A DNA stretch of 19,221 bases, from assembly GCA_964638165.1 (NCBI GenBank), contig CAZWYJ010000014.1, positions 1 through 19,221 of the forward strand, in the 5' to 3' direction. A model generated the notes under the pieces. The model did not search any database, had not been told where the DNA came from, and worked only from the letters and a program-made list of their open reading frames with translations. The DNA comes from 2-12-FULL-60-25 sp964638165. Lineage in GTDB: Bacteria > Patescibacteriota > Patescibacteriia > 2-12-FULL-60-25. The translations under genes were made by a program, and so were the position numbers. This document shows positions 1-7,402 of this stretch, in pieces (within the stretch, counting starts at the first letter, position 1; each line of letters starts with the position of its first letter).

Positions 1-8
1 CTTGTGAG

Positions 9-29
9 TCCACTGGTCAAACCAGTGGA
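9..29. repeat. perfect hairpin
   Basis: Nine-base arms TCCACTGGT and ACCAGTGGA enclose a CAA loop. No T-run follows on either strand, so it is not a convincing intrinsic terminator. It may close the transcript of a gene lying left of the window, or be an extragenic palindrome. Confidence 0.55.
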
Positions 30-47
30 TTACCGACTGAGCATGTA

Positions 48-105
48 TTTAGAATATAGAATATGGAAGATTATCGATGCTTTTTTCTAAATTCTGTATT
101 CTAAA
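48..105. repeat. AT-rich inverted repeat with TTCTAAATTCTGTATTCTA unit
   Basis: Arms at 48-62 and 91-105 are complementary over 15 bases with one mismatch. The right half contains the 19-mer TTCTAAATTCTGTATTCTA (85-103), which recurs exactly at 5401-5419 upstream of dnaK. It belongs to the low-complexity sequences that fill several gaps in this window. Confidence 0.7.
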
Positions 106-128
106 TTCCAAATTCTACCCGAACGCGC

Positions 129-134
129 TACAAT
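129..134 (+). promoter_or_regulatory. possible -10 element for the glycosyltransferase
   Basis: TACAAT lies about 31 bases upstream of the ATG at 166. No good -35 element is seen at the expected distance and no SD precedes the start codon. Weak prediction. Confidence 0.3.
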
Positions 135-165
135 ACTAGCTGAAAATGGGATTTTTATCAAGTCT

Positions 166-1290
166 ATGCGGATCGCGATGATCGGATGCAAGGGAATTCC
201 CGCCACCATGGCCCATGGGGGCGGTATTGAGCGTCATGTTGAGATCCTCGCGCCCCGTTTAGCGAGCATGGGGCACGATATCACGGTTTACGTGAGGCCG
301 TATACCAATCCTCGCAAACGGAAGACTTGGGAGGGGGTTCGTATCATCACCACGCCAACCGTGCGGACCAAACACCTTGAAGCGATTGTCCATACTTTTG
401 TTTCGACGGTCCACGCCCTGTTTCGGCACTATGACATCATCCATTACCACGGCGTCGGACCCTCGACGCTTTCGTGGATCCCGAGAATCTTTGCTCCGCG
501 GGTAAAAGTCGTCGTGACATTCCATTCTCGTGATCAGTTCCATGAGAAGTGGAATCTGCTCGCGCGCTGGTATCTCTCTCTGGGGGAATGGACATCTATT
601 CGTTTCCCGCATGCTACAATTGCAGTCTCGCATATCATCCAGCGTTTTTGCTGGGACATGTTCCACGTGAAGCCGTATTTTATCCCGAACGGCGTTGAGG
701 TCCCCAAAGGAGAGATTGGCACGGATGAGCTTGAGAGATTGGGCCTGCAGCCAAATCGGTATTTCCTCACGCTTGGAAGATTGGTTCCGCACAAGGCTTT
801 TGATGTTGCCATTGAGGCTTTTGCCCCTGTTCCGACGGCAATGAATCTCGCGATCGTGGGCGATGCCGGGTATGACACGGCGTACGCGGAGCGACTTTTG
901 GCTTTGAGCGAGCGCGATCCGCGCGTCCGCCTGCTCGGCTTTCAGTCCGGAGAGGCATTAAAACAATTGCTCGCACATTGTTACGCGTTGATTCACCCGA
1001 GTCGGAGCGAGGGGCTTTCCGTGGCGGTTCTGGAAGCGATGTCGCACGGCAAGGTCGTAATCATGAGTGATATTCCGGAGAATTTGGAGCTCATTGACCA
1101 CTCCGGGATCCGTTTTGCCACGGATGATGTTCATGATCTCGGTCGCGTCCTTCGATCAACGCTGGAAGATCCGGAAATCGTGCGGGAACGCGGTGCGCGA
1201 GCCCGCGAACACGTGCGCGAGCACTATGCCTGGGATGCCATCGCGCAAAAGACGCTCTTGGTCTACCATGCGGTGACAGGAAGGGCGTAG
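166..1290 (+). CDS. glycosyltransferase, GT4 family (GT-B fold)
   Basis: Predicted to transfer a sugar from a nucleotide- or lipid-linked donor in cell-envelope or capsule glycan synthesis. Its substrate cannot be told from sequence. The 374-residue length is typical of GT4. The N-terminal half has the family's first strand followed by a glycine-rich acceptor loop (GGGIERH, about residues 18-24). The C-terminal half starts near LTLGRLVPHK (201-210) and carries the E-x7-E donor-binding motif as E282 and E290 in SEGLSVAVLE. The ATG at 166 starts directly at the first beta strand (MRIAMIG), so it is preferred. There is no SD. The gene stands just before a translin-like gene and murD, an envelope-leaning neighbourhood but not clearly one operon. 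Confidence 0.88.
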   Translation: MRIAMIGCKGIPATMAHGGGIERHVEILAPRLASMGHDITVYVRPYTNPRKRKTWEGVRIITTPTVRTKHLEAIVHTFVSTVHALFRHYDIIHYHGVGPSTLSWIPRIFAPRVKVVVTFHSRDQFHEKWNLLARWYLSLGEWTSIRFPHATIAVSHIIQRFCWDMFHVKPYFIPNGVEVPKGEIGTDELERLGLQPNRYFLTLGRLVPHKAFDVAIEAFAPVPTAMNLAIVGDAGYDTAYAERLLALSERDPRVRLLGFQSGEALKQLLAHCYALIHPSRSEGLSVAVLEAMSHGKVVIMSDIPENLELIDHSGIRFATDDVHDLGRVLRSTLEDPEIVRERGARAREHVREHYAWDAIAQKTLLVYHAVTGRA

Positions 1291-1297
1291 CTCGTGG

Positions 1298-1337
1298 GCC
1301 GTCGTAAGGGCGGTTCGCGAACCGCCCCCACGTCCGG
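1298..1337. repeat. palindromic element with 20-bp perfect core
   Basis: The core GGGCGGTTCGCGAACCGCCC at 1308-1327 is a perfect 20-base palindrome, flanked by imperfect outer arms (GGCCG.. and ..CCGGCC). A close relative sharing CGTTCGCGAACG-type symmetry is found inside grpE at 4327-4346. This copy lies four codons into the false upstream extension of the next gene, which is one reason that extension is rejected. Confidence 0.8.
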
Positions 1338-1368
1338 CCTACCTACTACCTACTACCTACCATCTACC
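1338..1368. repeat. CCTACTACCTAC-type short tandem repeat
   Basis: Degenerate repeats of CTAC/CCTA units fill the space before the translin-like gene. A short piece of the same sequence reappears at about 2032-2041 before murD. No coding or SD function is apparent. Confidence 0.6.
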
Positions 1369-1374
1369 TCCCGT

Positions 1375-1950
1375 ATGTTAAATCGTGCTTTCTTCAACCC
1401 TCTCAAGCAACTTCATGCGTCTCGTGCCCGGGAACGGCGGACGCTCCAGGAATATGCCGGACAAATCCTCTCCGCTGCAAAGCGGTCTATTTTTGCCACG
1501 CAGCGGAATGATTCAAAGGTGGCTGCAAGTGAACTCAAGACTTGTATCGAATTCATCAAGAAGGCAAAGACCGTGGTGAAGAAATTTCCATCGCTCGAAT
1601 CCGAAGGCATGTGGCGAAGTGCGCTGGAGGAGTACGCGGAAGCCGCGCTCTACGCGTCCGTGATGACGAACAAGGGGATTGGTGCGGTTCGTGAGATTGC
1701 CAATGATGATGCGGGAACATACGTCGGCGCTCTCTCGGATCTCACGGGTGAGCTCACGCGCTCTTGCGTTCTTTTGGCCACGGAGCGAGATCTCCCGGGC
1801 GTGAAGCACCTTTCCGGCCTTATTCGCGATGTCGTTGCCTTTTTGCTTGAGATGGATTTAACTGGGTCTGATCGGCAGAAGTTCGACCAGGCAAAACAGA
1901 ACCTCCGCAAGGTCGAAGAGATCGCATTCGATCTCTCACTCGTTGATTAG
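1375..1950 (+). CDS. translin/TRAX-family protein
   Basis: All-helical protein of 191 residues that I assign to the translin family of RNA/DNA-binding proteins. TRAX members of this family supply the endonuclease activity of the translin-TRAX (C3PO) complex. The best evidence is YVGALSDLTGELTR (residues 116-129), very like the TRAX DLTGELMR helix, together with the preceding ALEEYAEA segment (about 83-90). That segment carries the spaced glutamates expected of the family's acidic site. A basic N-terminus is followed by an EYAGQILSAAKRSI helix. I chose the ATG at 1375 because the 27 codons upstream are palindrome and CTAC-repeat sequence. No SD is present. A plain four-helix protein of another family is the alternative. 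Confidence 0.68.
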   Translation: MLNRAFFNPLKQLHASRARERRTLQEYAGQILSAAKRSIFATQRNDSKVAASELKTCIEFIKKAKTVVKKFPSLESEGMWRSALEEYAEAALYASVMTNKGIGAVREIANDDAGTYVGALSDLTGELTRSCVLLATERDLPGVKHLSGLIRDVVAFLLEMDLTGSDRQKFDQAKQNLRKVEEIAFDLSLVD

Positions 1951-1973
1951 GGATCTCAAATTACGAATTACGT

Positions 1974-2028
1974 ATTGCGAATTACGAATTGAAAAGAAAT
2001 ACGTAATCCGTAATTCGTAATTCGCAAT
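1974..2028. repeat. 17-bp inverted repeat, AATTACG family
   Basis: ATTGCGAATTACGAATT (1974-1990) is exactly complementary to 2012-2028, with a 21-base spacer. Further AATTACG units extend to the left (about 1959-1973). It occupies most of the gap before murD and has no T-run, so it is an extragenic repeat rather than an obvious terminator. Confidence 0.75.
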
Positions 2029-2077
2029 GTTTCCTACCTACGACTGCCCGACTTATCATCGCCTCACGTCCCTCCCT

Positions 2078-3475
2078 ATGAATCTCCTCCATGCTCCTCT
2101 CACGCGCGCACTCTGGAAAGATCGCCGCGTGCTCATTCTCGGACTCGGCCAGTATCCCAAAGGGAGTGGCGTGAGCGCGGCTTTGATGTTCGCGAAGCTC
2201 GGTGCGCGAGTCACGGTGACGGATGAAAAGCCGGAGTCGGAGATAAGGGCGAATGTCGTACGCCTGCGGAAGTATAAAAACGTCCGCTTCGTCCTTGGAA
2301 AGCATGAGCTGGCGGACGTTGACGATGCGGAGATCGTCGTGGCGAACCCCCGCGTGCGTCCATCAAGTCCGATGATGAAGCGTGCGAGGAAGAAGGGGAT
2401 CCCGGTGACATCGGACATCGCGCTCTTCCTGGATCGCTGTCCGGCGCAGGTCGTGGCGATTACGGGAACGCGCGGCAAGAGTACAACGACCACGCTTATC
2501 GCGGAGATGTTAAAGGCGAGCAAGAAGCGCGTGTGGCTTGGCGGGAATATCCTCGTTTCGCCACTCACGTTTCTATCCAGCGTTCGTCCGAAAGACATCG
2601 TGGTCCTCGAGCTTTCGAGTTGGCAGTGCGAATCGCTCGGCGCGTCTTTGCGTCAGCCGCATATCTCCGTGGTCACGAATCTCATGCGGGACCATTTGAA
2701 TGCGTATGAGGGCATGGAGGATTATGCGGAGGCAAAGGCGCAGATCTTCCGTCATCAGGAGCCGGATGACATTGTTGTTTTGAATGCGGACGATGCGTAT
2801 GGCGTGCGCTGGATCAGAGAGGCGCCGGGTTCTGTTTTGACGTTTGGGAAGAAAGGGAAGCATGCGGCGATTCGAAATGGCATTCTCCGATTGGACGGCA
2901 AGGACATCATTCGCGCTGACCGTCTGAGGATCATCGGCGAGCATAATGCCCTGAATGCGTGCGCGGCCATGATTGCAGCGCGCGAAGCAGGAGCGAGTAT
3001 CGCAGGAATTAAGAAAGCGCTTGTATCATTCAAGGGGCTTGAAAATCGTTTGCAGTTTATCCGCGAAGCTCGTGGCGTTTCGTATGTGAACGACACGACG
3101 GCAACTACGCCGGACGGCGCCATTGCCGCATGCAAGGCTCTGCTTCCGCGTGCGCGCCTCCTTTTCTTCATCATGGGCGGATCAGACAAGGAATTGGAGT
3201 ATGCAGAGCTTGGTCTTCTCTTTAAGAAATCAAAAAAACGTATCGGTATTTTTCTGCTTCCGGGAGATGCCTCTGACAAGATGAAGAGGGAATTCAACCG
3301 TCACGGCATTGCCTATGAGGACGTCACGGACATGAAGGCGGCGGTTCGACGCGCATCCGAAACCGCGCAGAGCGGAGATGCGGTGATCCTTTCTCCGGCA
3401 GCAGCGAGCTTCGGTTTATTTAAGAACGAGTTTGACCGCGGGGAGCGGTTTGTGAAGGCGGTAAAAAAAGTTTGA
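2078..3475 (+). CDS. murD: UDP-N-acetylmuramoyl-L-alanine--D-glutamate ligase
   Basis: Cytoplasmic Mur ligase that adds D-glutamate to UDP-MurNAc-L-Ala in peptidoglycan precursor synthesis, using ATP. With the ATG at 2078 it has 465 residues, normal for MurD. An N-terminal Rossmann-like domain (VLILGLGQYPKGSGVS) is followed by the ATP loop GTRGKSTTT (about 130-138; GTNGKTT in most homologues). The central domain has DHLNAYEGMEDYAEAKAQIF, whose lysine matches the carbamylated Lys position. The C-terminal domain has GLENRLQF, then NDTTATTPDG where model MurD has NDSKATN, then FIMGGSDKE, ending in SPAAASFGLFKNEFDRGERF. The ATG at 2027 is rejected because those 17 codons come from repeat sequence. 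There is no SD. Confidence 0.92.
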   Translation: MNLLHAPLTRALWKDRRVLILGLGQYPKGSGVSAALMFAKLGARVTVTDEKPESEIRANVVRLRKYKNVRFVLGKHELADVDDAEIVVANPRVRPSSPMMKRARKKGIPVTSDIALFLDRCPAQVVAITGTRGKSTTTTLIAEMLKASKKRVWLGGNILVSPLTFLSSVRPKDIVVLELSSWQCESLGASLRQPHISVVTNLMRDHLNAYEGMEDYAEAKAQIFRHQEPDDIVVLNADDAYGVRWIREAPGSVLTFGKKGKHAAIRNGILRLDGKDIIRADRLRIIGEHNALNACAAMIAAREAGASIAGIKKALVSFKGLENRLQFIREARGVSYVNDTTATTPDGAIAACKALLPRARLLFFIMGGSDKELEYAELGLLFKKSKKRIGIFLLPGDASDKMKREFNRHGIAYEDVTDMKAAVRRASETAQSGDAVILSPAAASFGLFKNEFDRGERFVKAVKKV

Positions 3476-3477
3476 AA

Positions 3478-3564
3478 CATGATTCGCATGATGAAAGGAT
3501 GAACAGGATGTTCAGCGAGGAGGCTTTTGCAATCATGAAAATCCTGCAAATCAGGCGAATCATG
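3478..3564. repeat. intergenic repeat with 10-bp inverted ends
   Basis: CATGATTCGC at 3478-3487 is the exact complement of 3555-3564. Between them are further AACAGGATG and AATCCTG-like units. It sits directly between the murD stop and the hrcA promoter and looks like one of the extragenic repeats of this window. It has no ORF. Confidence 0.6.
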
Positions 3565-3568
3565 GTCC

Positions 3569-3598
3569 TTGACACCCTGGCAGTGAATTCAGTATAGT
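3569..3598 (+). promoter_or_regulatory. sigma70-type promoter of the hrcA-dnaK operon
   Basis: TTGACA (3569-3574) and TATAGT (3593-3598) are separated by 18 bases. Transcription would start near 3604-3606, inside the left arm of the CIRCE operator, leaving a leader of only about 22-24 bases before the ATG at 3628. Confidence 0.85.
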
Positions 3599-3599
3599 G

Positions 3600-3626
3600 C
3601 TAGCACTCTCTCGTATTGAGTGCTAA
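3600..3626 (+). promoter_or_regulatory. CIRCE operator (HrcA binding site)
   Basis: CTAGCACTC (3600-3608), nine bases, GAGTGCTAA (3618-3626). This matches the CIRCE consensus TTAGCACTC-N9-GAGTGCTAA at all but the first base. It overlaps the predicted transcription start and ends one base before the hrcA ATG. HrcA binding would therefore block initiation of its own operon. Confidence 0.95.
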
Positions 3627-3627
3627 T

Positions 3628-4302
3628 ATGGAGCAACGGATTGAGCGGATTCTTACCTACCTTATCGAGGATTACCTTCGTTCTGCCGAGCCTGTGAGCT
3701 CGCAGGCCTTGGTGCGCGATCATGAATTAGACGTGAGCTCTGCAACAATCCGGAACTGGTTCGCGATTCTTGAAGAAGAGGGGTATCTCATTCAGCCCCA
3801 TACATCCGCCGGACGTATTCCATCCGAATTGGCATGGAAGTGGTACGTTGACCGATTGGCCGACGGCACGCTTTCCGCAGCCGAGCATGAAGCGCTCGAG
3901 CATATCCGGAAGACGGAAGGCGATGCACAGGATCGCGTTAAACGCATGGCGAAGGCCTGTTCAGGCATAACCAAGCTCGCGGCACTCGTTGGCACGAATC
4001 GGTCGGATACGTACTACACGGGTTTGACGGATCTTTTCTGCCAGCCGGAATTCAAAGATTGGTCCCGCGTCATCTCCATGACCGCAATGCTCGACCAGAT
4101 GGATAGACAGCTGGATGAGCTTCGGCGCAGATCCTACCGGGAGCCTTCTATTCTTCTTGGCGCCTCCTGTCCGTTCGGAAATGCCTGCGGGAGCATTTTG
4201 CTCACCACATCAAATGGAGATCTTCTGGCTCTTCTCGGACCGATCCGTATGGATTATCGAAAAGCAAAAATTGTCATGACTATTGTCCAAAGCATGCTAT
4301 GA
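3628..4302 (+). CDS. hrcA: heat-inducible transcription repressor HrcA (short form)
   Basis: Represses the chaperone operon by binding the adjacent CIRCE element. The N-terminal winged helix is clear: VSSQALV, then VSSATIRNWFAILEEEGYLIQPHTSAGRIPSE, the family signature shown here in pieces (SSATIRN, LEEEGYL, PHTSAGRIP). The C-terminus retains CGSILLTT and LLGPIRMDYRKA, matching the family's GPTRMDY segment. At 224 residues it is about 100 shorter than usual HrcA (about 340), so the middle GAF-like/dimerisation-insert part is reduced. I prefer the ATG at 3628. The in-frame TTG at 3616 would lie inside the CIRCE spacer. No SD is visible. The stop overlaps the grpE start by four bases (ATGA), which implies translational coupling. 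Confidence 0.93.
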   Translation: MEQRIERILTYLIEDYLRSAEPVSSQALVRDHELDVSSATIRNWFAILEEEGYLIQPHTSAGRIPSELAWKWYVDRLADGTLSAAEHEALEHIRKTEGDAQDRVKRMAKACSGITKLAALVGTNRSDTYYTGLTDLFCQPEFKDWSRVISMTAMLDQMDRQLDELRRRSYREPSILLGASCPFGNACGSILLTTSNGDLLALLGPIRMDYRKAKIVMTIVQSML

Positions 4303-4837
4303 GCGAAGAAGAAAAAGATCAGGCAGGGGCCGTTCGCGAACGGCCCGCACCGTCAGATGATGGTACGAATGGAGATGATATTTCAAAATTAAAAGCGGAA
4401 CGGGATGAGTATCTGGAAGGCTGGAAGCGCGCCAAGGCTGATTACGAAAATTTGACGCGCGAAACCGAACGGAAGCGATCGGAGTTTGCGGATTGGGCAA
4501 CGGAACGCGTGCTTACGCAGCTCATTCCGGCACTTGACCAGTATGAGGTCGCTCTCCGTTTTACGCCGAAGTTGGATGGTATTCCCGAAGATCAGCAACG
4601 GCCTTTCGAAAACTGGATCATTGGACTGGAAGCTGTTCGCGCGCTCTGGTGGGATGCGGCAAAAGATCTCGGTCTGGAGATGGTTCGCGCGACTGGCGCC
4701 TTTGATCCGGCAATTCATGAAGCGGTTGGTGAGGAAGAAAGTGATTCGGTTCCTGCGGGAGAGATTATTCGAGCCACGGTGAATGGATACGCCCTCAAAG
4801 GAAAACTCATTCGTCCGGCAAAAGTGATCGTGAGCAA
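4299..4837 (+). CDS. grpE: nucleotide exchange factor GrpE (3' end in assembly gap)
   Basis: GrpE releases ADP from DnaK in the DnaK-DnaJ-GrpE chaperone cycle. An acidic, disordered N-terminus (MSEEEKDQAG...) leads into the long coiled coil (LKAERDEYLEGWKRAKADYENLTRE). A helical part follows (LTQLIPALDQYEVAL), then the beta-wing: FDPAIHEAVGEEES, VPAGEII, GYALKGKLIRPAKVIVS. That last motif is normally within a few residues of the GrpE end, so very little is missing. The visible part is 179 codons. Residues 11-16 (VRERPA) come from a palindromic element inserted in frame in the disordered tail. The start overlaps the hrcA stop. Confidence 0.92.
4327..4346. repeat. 20-bp perfect palindrome inside grpE
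   Basis: GGGCCGTTCGCGAACGGCCC is a perfect palindrome related to the core at 1308-1327 (16 of 20 bases identical). It is read through in frame as part of the disordered GrpE N-terminus and does not break the gene. Confidence 0.8.
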
Positions 4838-4937
4838 NNNNNNNNNNNNNNNNNNNNNNNNNNNNNNNNNNNNNNNNNNNNNNNNNNNNNNNNNNNNNNN
4901 NNNNNNNNNNNNNNNNNNNNNNNNNNNNNNNNNNNNN
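4838..4937. other. assembly gap (100 N)
   Basis: Exactly 100 N, the usual placeholder for a scaffold join of unknown size. It hides the last codons of grpE, the grpE-hsp20 spacer and any ribosome binding site of hsp20. The gene order on both sides (hrcA-grpE / hsp20-dnaK) makes the join plausible. Confidence 0.98.
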
Positions 4938-4939
4938 AT

Positions 4940-5392
4940 ATGCGACTCATCCCTTGGAAACCCCTTCTCGACGGGTTCGATAACATGGAGCTCTTTATGC
5001 AGCCCTATCGGTCCATGATGCCCATGGCGGATAGTGGCATTGTTCCACCGGTTGATATGTACGAGCACGGAAACGCGCTCATCGTCGAAACGCCACTCGC
5101 GGGTATTGACCCGACGAAAGTCGAAGTGACGGTTGATGGCGACATCCTGACGATCAAAGGCTCGATGGAACGGAAAACGGAAGTGGATGAAAAGGATTAC
5201 TACCGCAAGGAGGTGCGTAGTGGCTCCGTCTTCCGGCAAATTTCGCTCCCGGTGCGTGTGCTCGGAGGGCAGGCCAGCGCTTCGTATGAACAGGGTCTCC
5301 TGAAGATCGAGATCCCGAAAGCGGGGAGCGATCAGGCGAAGAGCATTAAGATTCAGGTGAAGGGTGAGGGCTCGAAGGAAGCAGAGGCCTAA
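4940..5392 (+). CDS. Hsp20/alpha-crystallin small heat-shock protein
   Basis: ATP-independent holdase that binds unfolding proteins and hands them to the DnaK system. The 150 residues have the usual N-terminus with an aromatic/proline motif (MRLIPWKPLLDGFDNMELF). The alpha-crystallin domain runs from PPVDMYEHGNALIVETPLAG through VTVDGDILTIKG and a YYRKEVRSGSVFRQISLP strand. Next is the diagnostic A-x-x-x-x-G-x-L motif, ASYEQGLLKIEIPK. A charged C-terminal tail follows. The start at 4940 is only two bases after the N gap. An upstream start cannot be excluded, but MRLIPW is a typical sHsp beginning. It is part of the CIRCE-controlled operon, 41 bases before dnaK. Confidence 0.92.
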   Translation: MRLIPWKPLLDGFDNMELFMQPYRSMMPMADSGIVPPVDMYEHGNALIVETPLAGIDPTKVEVTVDGDILTIKGSMERKTEVDEKDYYRKEVRSGSVFRQISLPVRVLGGQASASYEQGLLKIEIPKAGSDQAKSIKIQVKGEGSKEAEA

Positions 5393-5400
5393 GGTCTATA

Positions 5401-5427
5401 TTCTAAATTCTGTATTCTAGATTCTAA
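5401..5427. repeat. second copy of the ATTCTAAATTCTGTATTCTA-type repeat
   Basis: TTCTAAATTCTGTATTCTA at 5401-5419 is identical to 85-103 and is followed by a further ATTCTA unit. It fills the 41-base hsp20-dnaK spacer. It leaves no SD before the dnaK ATG. Confidence 0.75.
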
Positions 5428-5433
5428 CTACAT

Positions 5434-7335
5434 ATGCCAAAAATTCTCGGAATTGACCTTGGAACCACAAACTCGTGCATGGCGATTGTTGAGGGTGGCC
5501 AGCCAAAGGTTCTTGAAAATGCGGAGGGGAATCGCACCACACCATCTATTGTTGCGTTCGCGAAGAGCGGAGAAAAGCTCGTGGGACAGCAGGCCAAGCG
5601 CCAGGCGGTCGTGAATCCGAAAAACACCTTCTACTCCATCAAGCGTCTCATCGGACATCGCTGGAGCGATGCGCAGGTGCAGGGTGACCTCACGCATCTC
5701 CCGTATGCGCTGACGCAGCACGGAGATGGCGTTCGCGTGAAGGATGAGAATGGCAAGGAGTACGCGCCGGAAGAGATTTCTGCCATGGTGCTCCAGAAGC
5801 TCAAACAGGACGCGGAAGCGCGCGTCGGTGAGAAGATTACGCAGGCCGTGATTACGGTTCCGGCGTATTTTGACGACTCCCAGCGTCAGGCCACGAAGGT
5901 GGCCGGAGAGATTGCCGGGCTCGAGGTCCTTCGCATTATCAATGAGCCTACAGCCGCAGCGCTCGCATACGGATTCGACACGAAGAAGGATCAGAAGATC
6001 GTGGTATATGATCTTGGAGGAGGGACATTCGACGTCTCAATCCTCGAAGTCGCGTTCGACGCCACGACGGAGCAGAATACCGTTGAGGTTCGTGCCACGA
6101 ACGGCGATACGCACTTGGGTGGCGATGACTTCGATAAAGTGATCATCACGTGGATCATTGACGAGTTCAAGAAGACGGACGGCATTGATCTCGCGAAAGA
6201 CCATCTCGCCTTGCAACGGATCAAGGAAGCGGCAGAGAAGGCGAAGATCGAACTGTCATCCGCCATGGAGACGGAAATTAACCAGCCGTTCATCACGAGC
6301 GACGCAAATGGTCCGCGTCACCTCCAACAGAAGTTCACGCGTGCCAAGCTTGAGGAATTGGTCGGTGGATTGATCGAGAAGACGCTCGAACCGTGTCGGA
6401 AGGCATTAACGGACGCCGGAATGACCATTAACGAGATCAATGAAGTGATTCTCGTGGGTGGCATGACGCGCATGCCGGCGGTTCAGCAAGCGGTTGAGAA
6501 GTTTTTCGAAAAGAAACCGAATGTGAGCGTGAACCCGGATGAGGTCGTGGCGGTCGGCGCGGCGATCCAGGCCGGAAATTTGCAGGGCGACATTAAGGGG
6601 GACCTGCTTCTTTTGGACGTGACGCCGCTTTCCCTCGGATTGGAAACGCTTGGTGGCGTCTCGACGAAGCTCATCGAACGTAATACCACGATCCCGACGT
6701 CGAAGAGCCAAATTTTCTCCACGGCCGCGGATCAGCAGCCGAGCGTGGAGATTCACGTGCTCCAAGGTGAGCGCGAGATGGCTGTGGATAACCGTTCGCT
6801 CGGGCGTTTTATGCTCACGGGTCTTCCACCGGCACCTCGCGGCGTTCCGCAGATTGAAGTCACATTCGATCTCGACGCGAACGGCATCCTGAGCGTAAAA
6901 GCCAAGGATCGCGCCACGGGCAAGGAGCAAAGTATTACGATTACGGCGTCAACGAACTTGAACAAGGATGAGATCGAACGCATGAAGAAGGATGCGGAGG
7001 CAAATGCGGAAGCGGATGCGAAGCGGAAGGAATCCGTAGAGGTCCGTAATATGGGTGAAACGATGGTGTACACCACGGAGAAGATGCTGAAGGATGCGGG
7101 TGAAAAAGTTTCCGCGGAAGACAAGAAAGACGTTGAAGAGAAGCTCGAAGTCTTGAAGGAAGCCTTGAAGAAGGAGGATATCGAGGCGATCAAGAGCGCG
7201 GCGGATGTTTTGGCAACTGCGGCGCAAAAAGTCGGGGCAGCCATGTATCAGCAACAGCAATCAGCGGAAGCATCCGGAGAAACGAAAGCGGAAGAGCCAC
7301 CGAAACAGGAAGGCGATCAGGGGTCGGCCACGTAA
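5434..7335 (+). CDS. dnaK: molecular chaperone DnaK (Hsp70)
   Basis: ATP-driven chaperone that folds and refolds cytoplasmic proteins with DnaJ and GrpE. All 633 residues are present. The nucleotide-binding domain has the phosphate-1 motif GIDLGTTNS (5-13), VPAYFDDSQRQAT, NEPTAAALAYG and the phosphate-2 motif DLGGGTFDVSI, then the adenosine motif ILVGGMTRMPAVQ. The linker is GDLLLLDVTPLSLG. The substrate-binding beta domain follows (LIERNTTIPTSKSQIF, VLQGER, FDLDANGILSVKAKD), then a helical lid. The C-terminal tail is acidic/Gln-rich and ends QEGDQGSAT. It lacks the EEVKD-like end common in proteobacterial DnaK. No separate CIRCE element is seen, so it is expected to be read from the promoter at 3569. 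Confidence 0.98.
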   Translation: MPKILGIDLGTTNSCMAIVEGGQPKVLENAEGNRTTPSIVAFAKSGEKLVGQQAKRQAVVNPKNTFYSIKRLIGHRWSDAQVQGDLTHLPYALTQHGDGVRVKDENGKEYAPEEISAMVLQKLKQDAEARVGEKITQAVITVPAYFDDSQRQATKVAGEIAGLEVLRIINEPTAAALAYGFDTKKDQKIVVYDLGGGTFDVSILEVAFDATTEQNTVEVRATNGDTHLGGDDFDKVIITWIIDEFKKTDGIDLAKDHLALQRIKEAAEKAKIELSSAMETEINQPFITSDANGPRHLQQKFTRAKLEELVGGLIEKTLEPCRKALTDAGMTINEINEVILVGGMTRMPAVQQAVEKFFEKKPNVSVNPDEVVAVGAAIQAGNLQGDIKGDLLLLDVTPLSLGLETLGGVSTKLIERNTTIPTSKSQIFSTAADQQPSVEIHVLQGEREMAVDNRSLGRFMLTGLPPAPRGVPQIEVTFDLDANGILSVKAKDRATGKEQSITITASTNLNKDEIERMKKDAEANAEADAKRKESVEVRNMGETMVYTTEKMLKDAGEKVSAEDKKDVEEKLEVLKEALKKEDIEAIKSAADVLATAAQKVGAAMYQQQQSAEASGETKAEEPPKQEGDQGSAT

Positions 7336-7348
7336 CGCGAGCGGATTG

Positions 7349-7379
7349 ACGAAGTGGTCGGTATGTCTGGCCACTTCGT
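7349..7379 (+). terminator. hairpin after dnaK, weak terminator or attenuator
   Basis: ACGAAGTGGTC (7349-7359) pairs with GGCCACTTCGT (7369-7379), 11 pairs including one G-T, around a nine-base loop. The bases after it (TGGTCTATCG) are not a T-run. It may stabilise the dnaK mRNA 3' end or reduce read-through rather than terminate fully. Confidence 0.5.
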
Positions 7380-7402
7380 TGGTCTATCGTTCATACTCTA
7401 TT

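Noticed and set aside
1294..1374. 27-codon upstream extension of the translin-like gene
   Set aside because: It translates the palindromic element and CTAC repeats. The ATG at 1375 begins the folded protein.
4838..4937. Fusion of grpE with the downstream frame through the N stretch
   Set aside because: The apparent continuous frame only exists because N codons are read as unknown residues. grpE should end just inside the gap.
6406..7260. Long antisense ORFs across dnaK
   Set aside because: They are shadows of a highly conserved gene with strong codon bias, without their own start signals.
7205..7402. 66-codon upstream extension of the HD protein
   Set aside because: It overlaps the dnaK end in another frame and crosses the post-dnaK hairpin.
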